Positions 55,701 through 64,000 of a stretch of 64,000 nucleotides of DNA are shown here, piece by piece. How positions within the stretch are numbered: the first letter of the stretch is position 1; the number at the start of each line of letters is the position of its first letter. Source of the stretch: Ascarosepion bandense (taxonomy: Eukaryota > Mollusca > Cephalopoda > Sepiida > Sepiidae); contig JBBBDQ010000917.1 of assembly GCA_037127315.1 (NCBI GenBank), forward strand, positions 124,001 to 188,000, read 5' to 3'. Below the pieces are notes generated by a model. The model did not search any database, was not told the origin of the DNA, and saw only the letters and a list, made by a program, of their open reading frames with translations. The translations under genes and the position numbers were made by a program.

Positions 55701-58700
55701 ATTTATTGACTGTGATAAGTTAGTTCTCTTACTGGCTGTACTGACTGTGATATGTAAATAATGCAACTGACTGTTGGCAGGGAATTTATTTGATTAGGTA
55801 AAATGTGTGACCGGTGAATTTATATTTATTGACTGTGATAAGTTAGTTCTCTTACTGGCTGTACTGACTGTGATATGTAAATAATGCAACTGACTGTTGG
55901 CAGGGAATTTATTTGATTAGGTAAAATGTGTGACCGGTGAATTTATATTTATTGACTGTGATATGTAAATAATGCAACTGACTGATGGCAGGGAATTTAT
56001 TTGATTAGGTAAAATGTGTGACTGGTGAATTTATATTTATTGACTGTGATAAGTTAGTTCTCTTACTGGCTGTAATGACTGTGATATGTAAATAATGCAA
56101 CTGACTGATGGCAGGGAATTTATTTGATTAGGTAAAATATGTGACCGGTTATTTTATATTTTTGACGTATAAGTTAGTTCTCTACTGGGCTGTAATGACT
56201 GTGATATGTAAATAATGCAACTGACTGTTGGCAGGGAATTTATTCGATTAGGTAAAATGTGTGACTGTAATTAAGTATTTATTGACTGTATAAGTTAGTT
56301 CTCTTACTTATTGTAATGTACTGTGATATGTAAATAATGTAAATCATCTGATGGCAGGGGAATTGTATTTGATTAGGTAAAATGTGTGACGTGAATTTGT
56401 ATTTATTGACTGTGATAAGTTAGTTCTCTTACTGGGTTGTACGATTGTATATAAATAATGCAATCCTATTATAGGAATTTATTTGATTAGGTAAAATGTG
56501 TGACCGGTGAATTTATATTTATTGACTGGTGATAAGTTAGTTCTCTTACTGGGCTGTACGATCAGATATGTAAATAATGCAACTGACTGATGGGAGGGAA
56601 TTTATTTGATTAGGTAAAATGTGTGACCGGTGAATTATATTTATTGACTCGTGATAAAGTTGTCTCTCTTACTGGCTGGTAATGACTGTGATATGTAAAA
56701 TAATGCAACTGACTGATATGTAACTATTTGATGAGGTAAAATGTGTGACCTGTGAATTCCATATTTATTGACTGTGATAAGTTAGTTCTCTTACTGGCTG
56801 TAATGACTGTGATATGTAAATAATGCAACTGACTGTTGGCAGGGAATTTATTTATTAGGTGTGTAAAATGTGTGACCGGTGAATTTATATTTATTAACTG
56901 TGATATGTAAATAATGCAAATCCACTGATGGCAGGGAATTTATTTGATTAGGTAAAATGTGACTGGTGAATTTATATTTATTGACTGTGATAAGTTAGTT
57001 CTCTTACTGGCTGTAATGACTGTGATATAAATAATGCAACTGACCGTTGGCAGGGAATTTATTTTAATAGTAAAATGACCAGTGAATTTATATTTATTGA
57101 CTTGCATAAGTTGTTCTCTTACTGGCTGTAATGACTGTGATATGTAAGTAATGCAACTGACTGATGGCAGGGAATTTATTTGATTAGGTAAAATGTGTGG
57201 ACCGGTGAATTTATATTTATTGACTGTGATAAGTTAGTTCTCTTACTATTTCTGTAATGATTTTGCATATGTAAATAATGCAACTGAGTGATGCAGGTAA
57301 TTTATTTGATTAGGTAAAATGTGTGACCTGGGTGAATTCATATTTATTGACTGTGATAGGTTAGTTCTCTTACTGGCTGTAATGACTGTGATATGTAAAT
57401 AATGCAACTGACTGATGGCAGGGAATTTTATTTCTGATGAGGTAAAATGTGACCGGTGAATTTATATTTATTGACTGGTGATAAGTTAGTTCTCTACTGG
57501 CTGTAATGACTGTGATATGTAAATAATGCAACTGACTGATGGCAGTGGAATTTATTTGATTGAAAATGACCGGTGAATTTATATTTATTGACTGTGATAA
57601 GTTAATTCTCTTACTGGCTGTAATGACTGTGATATGTAAGTAATCCAACTGACTGATGGCAGGGAATTTATTTGATTAGGTAAAATGTGTGACCGGTGAA
57701 TTTATATTTATTGACTGTGATAAGTTAGTTCTCTTACTGGCTGTAATGATTGTGATATGTAAATAATGCAACTGACTGTTGGCAGGGAATTTATTTGATT
57801 AGGTAAAATGTGTGACCGGTGAATTTATATTTATTGACTGTGATAAGTTAGTTCTCTTACTGGCTGTAATGACTGTGATATGTAAATAATGCAACTGACT
57901 GATGGCAGGGAATTTATTTGATGAGGTAAAATGTGTGACCGGTGAATTTATATTTATTGACTGTGATAAGTTAGTTCTCTTACTGGCTGTAATGACTGTG
58001 ATATGTAAATAATGCAACTGACTGTTGGCAGGGAATTTATTTGATTAGGTAAAATGTGTGATCGGTGAATTTATATTTATTGACTGTGATAAGTTAGTTC
58101 TCTTACTGGCTGTAATGACTGTGATATGTAAATAATGCAACTGACTGATGGCAGGGAATTTATTTGATAAGGTAAAATGTGTGACCGGTGAATTTATATT
58201 TATTGACTGTGATAAGTTAGTTCTCTTACTGGCTGTAATGACTGTGATATGTAAATAATGCAACTGACTGTTGGCAGGGAATTTATTTGATTAGGTAAAA
58301 TGTGTGACCAGTGAATTTATATTTATTGACTGTGGTAAGTTAGTTCTCTTACTGGCTGTACTGACTGTGATATGTAAATAATGCAACTGACTGTTGGCAG
58401 GGAATTTATTTGATTAGGTAAAATGTGTGACCGGTGAATTTATATTTATTGACTGTGATAAGTTAGTTCTCTTACTGGCTGTAATGACTGTGATATGTAA
58501 ATAATGCAACTGACTGATGGCAGGGAATTTATTTGATTAGGTAAAATGTGTGACCGGTGAATTTATATTTATTGACTGTGATAAGTTAGTTCTCTTACTG
58601 GCTGTACTGACTGTGATATGTAAATAATGCAACTGACTGTTGGCAGGGAATTTATTTGATTAGGTAAAATGTGTGACCGGTGAATTTATATTTATTGACT

Positions 58701-61195
58701 GTGATAAGTTAGTTCTCTTACTGGCTGTAATGACTGTGATATGTAAATAATGCAACTGACTGATGGCAGGGAATTTATTTGATTAGGTAAAATGTGTGAC
58801 TGGTGAATTTATATTTATTGACTGTGATAAGTTAGTTCTCTTACTGGCTGTAATGACTGTGATATGTAAATAATGCAACTGACTGATGGCAGGGAATTTA
58901 TTTGATTAGGTAAAATGTGTGACCGGTTATTTTATATTTTTTGACTGTGATAAGTTAGTTCTCTTACTGGCTGTAATGACTGTGATATGTAAATAATGCA
59001 ACTGACTGTTGGCAGGGAATTTATTTGATTAGGTAAAATGTGTGACCGGTGAATTTATATTTATTGACTGTGATAAGTTAGTTCTCTTACTGGCTGTAAT
59101 GACTGTGATATGTAAATAATGCAACTGACTGATGGCAGGGAATTTATTTGATTAGGTAAAATGTGTGACCGGTGAATTTATATTTATTGACTGTGATAAG
59201 TTAGTTCTCTTACTGGCTGTAATGACTGTGATATGTAAATAATGCAACTGACTGATGGCAGGGAATTTATTTGATTAGGTAAAATGTGTGACCGGTGAAT
59301 TTATATTTATTGACTGTGATAAGTTAGTTCTCTTACTGGCTGTACTGACTGTGATATGTAAATAATGCAACTGACTGTTGGCAGGGAATTTATTTGATTA
59401 GGTAAAATGTGTGACCGGTGAATTTATATTTATTGACTGTGATAAGTTAGTTCTCTTACTGGCTGTACTGACTGTGATATGTAAATAATGCAACTGACTG
59501 TTGGCAGGGAATTTATTTGATTAGGTAAAATGTGTGACCGGTGAATTTATATTTATTGACTGTGATATGTAAATAATGCAACTGACTGATGGCAGGGAAT
59601 TTATTTGATTAGGTAAAATGTGTGACTGGTGAATTTATATTTATTGACTGTGATAAGTTAGTTCTCTTACTGGCTGTAATGACTGTGATATGTAAATAAT
59701 GCAACTGACTGATGGCAGGGAATTTATTTGATTAGGTAAAATATGTGACCGGTTATTTTATATTTTTTGACTGTGATAAGTTAGTTCTCTTACTGGCTGT
59801 AATGATTGTGATATGTAAATAATGCAACTGACTGTTGGCAGGGAATTTATTTGATTAGGTAAAATGTGTGACCGGTGAATTTATATTTATTGACTGTGAT
59901 AAGTTAGTTCTCTTACTGGCTGTAATGACTGTGATATGTAAATAATGCAACTGACTGATGGCAGGGAATTTATTTGATTAGGTAAAATGTGTGACCGGTG
60001 AATTTGTATTTATTGACTGTGATAAGTTAGTTCTCTTACTGGCTGTAATGATTGTGATATGTAAATAATGCAACTGGCTGATGGCAGGGAATTTATTTGA
60101 TTAGGTAAAATGTGTGACCGGTGAATTTATATTTATTGACTGTGATAAGTTAGTTCTCTTACTGGCTGTAATGACTGTGATATGTAAATAATGCAACTGA
60201 CTGATGGGAGGGAATTTATTTGATTAGGTAAAATGTGTGACCGGTGAATTTATATTTATTGACTGTGATAAGTTAGTTCTCTTACTGGCTGTAATGACTG
60301 TGATATGTAAATAATGCAACTGACTGATGGCAGGGAATTTATTTGATGAGGTAAAATGTGTGACCGGTGAATTTATATTTATTGACTGTGATAAGTTAGT
60401 TCTCTTACTGGCTGTAATGACTGTGATATGTAAATAATGCAACTGACTGTTGGCAGGGAATTTATTTGATTAGGTAAAATGTGTGACCGGTGAATTTATA
60501 TTTATTGACTGTGATATGTAAATAATGCAACTGACTGATGGCAGGGAATTTATTTGATTAGGTAAAATGTGTGACTGGTGAATTTATATTTATTGACTGT
60601 GATAAGTTAGTTCTCTTACTGGCTGTAATGACTGTGATATGTAAATAATGCAACTGACTGATGGCAGGGAATTTATTTGATTAGGTAAAATATGTGACCG
60701 GTTATTTTATATTTTTTGACTGTGATAAGTTAGTTCTCTTACTGGCTGTAATGACTGTGATATGTAAATAATGCAACTGACTGTTGGCAGGGAATTTATT
60801 TGATTAGGTAAAATGTGTGACCGGTGAATTTATATTTATTGACTGTGATAAGTTAGTTCTCTTACTGGCTGTAATGACTGTGATATGTAAATAATGCAAC
60901 TGACTGATGGCAGGGAATTTATTTGATTAGGTAAAATGTGTGACCGGTGAATTTATATTTATTGACTGTGATAAGTTAGTTCTCTTACTGGCTGTAATGA
61001 CTGTGATATGTAAATAATCAACTGGCTGATGGCAGGGAATTTATTTGATTAGGTAAAATCTGTGACCGGTGAATGTATATTTATTGACTGTGATAAGTTA
61101 GTTCTCTTACTGGCTGTAATGACTGTGATATGTAAATAATGCAACTGACTGTTGGCAGGGAATTTATTTCATTTGGTATAATGTGTGACCAGTGA
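52748..61195 (+). repeat. 123-bp satellite, about 69 units (copy C)
   Basis: Unit: TTGACTGTGATAAGTTAGTT, CTCTTACTGGCTGTAATGAC, TGTGATATGTAAATAATGCA, ACTGACTGATGGCAGGGAAT, TTATTTGATTAGGTAAAATG and TGTGACCGGTGAATTTATAT. Some units are shorter, having lost the AAGTTAG..GACTGTGAT part (near 55957, 59568 and 60508). Units are very similar, so expansion is recent. A 3,604-bp internal duplication and a noisy block are described separately. Confidence 0.97.
56158..57595 (+). other. Indel-rich block inside the 123-bp array
   Basis: Almost every unit here has single-base insertions and deletions (for example CTACTGGGCTGTAATG and TTTTTGACGTATAAG), while units on both sides are clean. This is typical of unpolished long-read sequence. 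Confidence 0.7.
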
Positions 61196-61199
61196 ATTT

Positions 61200-62880
61200 T
61201 AATTTTTTTCATGACAACGCTCTTCAGTAAACACAAAACTGTTGCTTTTCACCAGACCCAAATGTGTTTTCAGGTCAAGTCTTTGTTGAATACAAACAAA
61301 GCTGTTGCATACATGGGAACGTTCTTCATTGCATGATATGTAAAAACTGTCGCATACATGCGAACGGTTTTCATTGTATTGCATAATACTAAAAAAGTTG
61401 TCGCGTACATGGGAACGATCCTCATTGCATGATATGAAAAAATTGTCACATACATCGGAATGGTCTTCATTGCATTTACATGATGCAAACAAAGCTGTCG
61501 CATTCATGGGAATGGTCTTCATTGCATGACATGAAAAAAGCTGTCGTGTTCGTGGGAACGGTCTTCATTGCATTGCATAATACAAACAAAGCTGTCGCAT
61601 TCATGGGAACGATCTTCATTGCATTGCATAATACAAACAAACCTGTCGTGTTCATGGGAACGGTCTTCATTGCAATGCATAATACAAACAAACTGTCACG
61701 TTCATGGGAATGGTCTTCATTGCATTGCATAATACAAACAAAGCTGTCGCGTTCATGGGAACGGTCTTCATTGTATTGCATAATACAAACAAAGCTGTCG
61801 CATTCATGGGAACGATCTTCATTGCATTGCATAATACAAACAAACCTGTCGTGTTCATGGGAACGGTCTTCATTGCAATGCATAATACAAACTGTCGTGT
61901 TCATGGGAACAGTCTTCATTGCATAATACAAACAAAGCTGTCATGTTCATGGGAACGGTCTTCATTGCATTGCATGATACGAAAAATGCTGTCGCGTTCA
62001 TGGGAACAGTATTCATTGCATTGCATAATACAAACAAAGCTGTCGTGTTCATGGGAAAGGTCTTCATTGAATTGCATAATACAAACAAAGCTGTCGTGTT
62101 CATGGGAACGATCTTCATTGCATTGCATAATACAAACAAACCTGTCGTGTTCATGGGAAAGGTCTTCATTGAATTGCATAATACAAACAAACCTGTCGTG
62201 TTCATGGGAACGATCTTCATTGCATAATACAAACAAACCTGTCGTGTTCATGGGAACGATCTTCATTGCATTGCATAATACAAACAAACCTGTCGTGTTC
62301 ATGGGAACGATCTTCATTGCATTGCATAATACAAACAAACCTGTCGTGTTCATGGGAACGGTCTTCATTGCATTGCATGATACGAAAAATGCTGTCGCGT
62401 TCATGGGAACAGTCTTCATTGCATTGCATAATACAAACAAAGCTGTCGTGTTCATGGGAAAGGTCTTCATTGAATTGCATAATACAAACAAAGCTGTCGC
62501 ATTCATGGGAACGATCTTCATTGCATTGCATAATACAAACAAACCTGTCGTGTTCATGGGAACGGTCTTCATTGCAATGCATAATACAAACAAACTGTCA
62601 CGTTCATGGGAATGGTCTTCATTGCATTGCATAATACAAACAAAGCTGTCGCGTTCATGGGAACGGTCTTCATTGTATTGCATAATACAAACAAAGCTGT
62701 CGCATTCATGGGAACGATCTTCATTGCATTGCATAATACAAACAAACCTGTCGTGTTCATGGGAACGGTCTTCATTGCATTGCATGATACGAAAAATGCT
62801 GTCGCGTTCATGGGAACAGTCTTCATTGCATTGCATAATACAAACAAAGCTGTCGCATTCATGGGAACACAAACTGTTGT
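61200..62880 (+). repeat. 39/51-bp minisatellite, about 33 units (copy C)
   Basis: Starts with a 39-bp-type unit (CATGACAACGCTCTTCAGTA at 61211). It passes through irregular units to regular 51-bp units of TCATGGGAACGGTCTTCATT, GCATTGCATAATACAAACAA and AGCTGTCGCGT. Multi-unit blocks recur (for example 61565-61880 and 62490-62760). Long frames on both strands (up to 395 codons) are artefacts of the 51-bp period. Confidence 0.95.
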
Positions 62881-62887
62881 TTTCAAG

Positions 62888-63365
62888 ATGAAACATTGTC
62901 ACACTCTACATGAGCTTGCAGAATTATTTTTTCGCCTCGCACCCTATAATATTTCTGTTGATGTATTTTCTAAAACAAAAAGATGAACTTAACAATATTT
63001 TTATCTGTCTTTGTTTTGTTTGTTATCTTCCGTCATTTAATGTGTTTGTGGATCAGTATACCTCACCCGCAACAAGACCATCTACTCTCCACATTTGTCA
63101 TGAATGAAAAATATTAATTCTTTTATCCTTTTAGAATTGGCTCCTGTTCATAATATGAAAACCATGTCAAATCGATTGAATACAAATAGCTATTGATATT
63201 TTGTTTTATTTACATGTCAACATTATGCCATTGTTAATTTGCATGTTGCTGATTTCTTTTTTTATCCATTTATAATAACACATGCGTATTAATCGCATTT
63301 CCCAACTTGACATTTTTTTAAATTAAAAAAGTAAATCTTAAAGAACATTTTCTAAAAGACACTAC
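62888..63365 (+). other. Conserved spacer after the minisatellite (copy C)
   Basis: Counterpart of 34790-35259, about 90 percent alike by eye, with the same short open frame ending LHICHE. Confidence 0.7.
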
Positions 63366-63515
63366 ACTATGAATATTTTGAAATTATAATAGAATCAATA
63401 CTTTTTCAATTTGATAAATGTTGTGGTTTGACGAAGGTCTAACAAATGTTAACCTACAAAAATAGAATCAATACTTTTTCATTCTGACAAATGTGGTTTG
63501 ACGAAGGTCTAATGA
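63366..63515 (+). repeat. Start of the 73-bp satellite, two units (copy C)
   Basis: AATAGAATCAATACTTTTTC occurs twice, followed by GGTTTGACGAAGGTCTAA; then the repeat stops. The same locus has about 74 units in B. Confidence 0.88.
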
Positions 63516-64000
63516 ATGCTCAATTATTAAATTTGTCAATAAATTTATTTTTTTTATATGAGCTCAGCTAAAGTCAAGTTGTGTCAATCAATGACTTGTT
63601 TGTATGCATTGCTGTGATTCAGTGTATTTTACATGTATAACACATCGACACTTTACTCCAGTCATGTGGATAACCAAGATCAGCTCACTTTATAACGGCA
63701 GTTAACAGGTTCAGCGAATGTTATGCTGCCTGAAGTTCATTTTTTTATTATGACACTGGTCATCCTAGTGGAGAGAGAGCTTACCTGATTTGAAAATGAG
63801 CATTTCAGATTTTGATTTTATCTGGAATCAATAACCCATTTCTGGAGTCATCGAAATGGCTGCTCACTTTGTTTTTTATGAGCAGATAGGCTCACCTCTT
63901 GCTGGGTTTGCACCTCTTTCCTCGTCTTTTAAATAAGAGTAAATGTATATTTCTTATTTCTGCTTTTAAATTCCTCTATTTTATACTTTTATGGGAACTA
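63516..64000. other. No feature recognised
   Basis: Not seen elsewhere in the window. It may be the original sequence downstream of the duplicated segment. Confidence 0.5.

Noticed and set aside
53703..60442. Repeated 72-codon frames (HYLHITVITASKRTNLSQS) on the - strand
   Set aside because: These are 123-bp satellite units read in one frame (123 is divisible by three), interrupted by stops at regular intervals.
61704..62902. Long open frames (up to 395 codons +, 328 codons -) in the right minisatellite, and similar ones at 1438-2424
   Set aside because: They arise because 51 is divisible by three and the unit lacks stops in several frames on both strands; they break at units of other length and show no domain, start context or splice structure.

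Overview
This window looks like a repeat-rich animal genome, most likely a mollusc and plausibly a cephalopod. The reasons are the AT-rich background, an animal-type membrane UDP-glycosyltransferase (UGT), many tRNA-derived SINEs, LINE fragments, a Tigger transposon, Helitron-like elements, (TA)n microsatellites and kilobase-scale satellites. The phylum is inferred from style, not proven. Only one gene looks intact: a UGT at 31236-32753 (+) of 505 codons, with its whole coding region in one exon.

The window is organised as three copies of one UGT-bearing segment. Copy B (about 25850-40690, +) holds the intact UGT. Copy C (about 40700-63515, +) follows it head to tail and holds a UGT relic at 52388-52747. 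Copy A (about 11095 down to 1, read on the - strand) is inverted and holds a second relic at 2949-3309. A and C share the same extra base, the same premature stop and the same deletion that removes most of the gene, so they descend from one already broken copy. Going downstream of the UGT, each copy carries the same ordered tandem-repeat loci at very different sizes: a 123-bp satellite (about 4 degenerate units in A, a relic in B, about 69 units in C) and a 39/51-bp minisatellite (about 49 units in A, 6 in B, 33 in C). A conserved spacer and a 73-bp satellite follow (about 74 units in B, 2 in C; A lies beyond the window edge). A ~60-bp repeat upstream of the gene is expanded in A and C and nearly absent in B.

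Layout: 1-2495 minisatellite; 2496-3326 satellite plus UGT relic A; 3327-11095 upstream part of A with LINE 3' ends and a SINE; 11100-25850 non-duplicated DNA full of (TA)n arrays, Helitron-like elements, SINEs, foldback repeats and two hammerhead-ribozyme-like motifs (15847-15890 - and 20025-20093 +); 25850-31218 upstream part of B; 31219-33220 the UGT gene; 33226-35260 Helitron, LINE end, minisatellite and spacer; 35260-40690 the 73-bp satellite; 40700-52370 upstream part of C with a truncated Tigger, a candidate promoter/first exon and a frameshifted RTE-like LINE; 52371-63515 UGT relic C and its satellites; 63516-64000 unrecognised. Within the 123-bp array, an indel-riddled block at 56158-57595 next to an exact 3,604-bp duplication suggests an assembly fault.

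The long open frames inside the minisatellites are by-products of repeat units divisible by three and are not annotated as genes.
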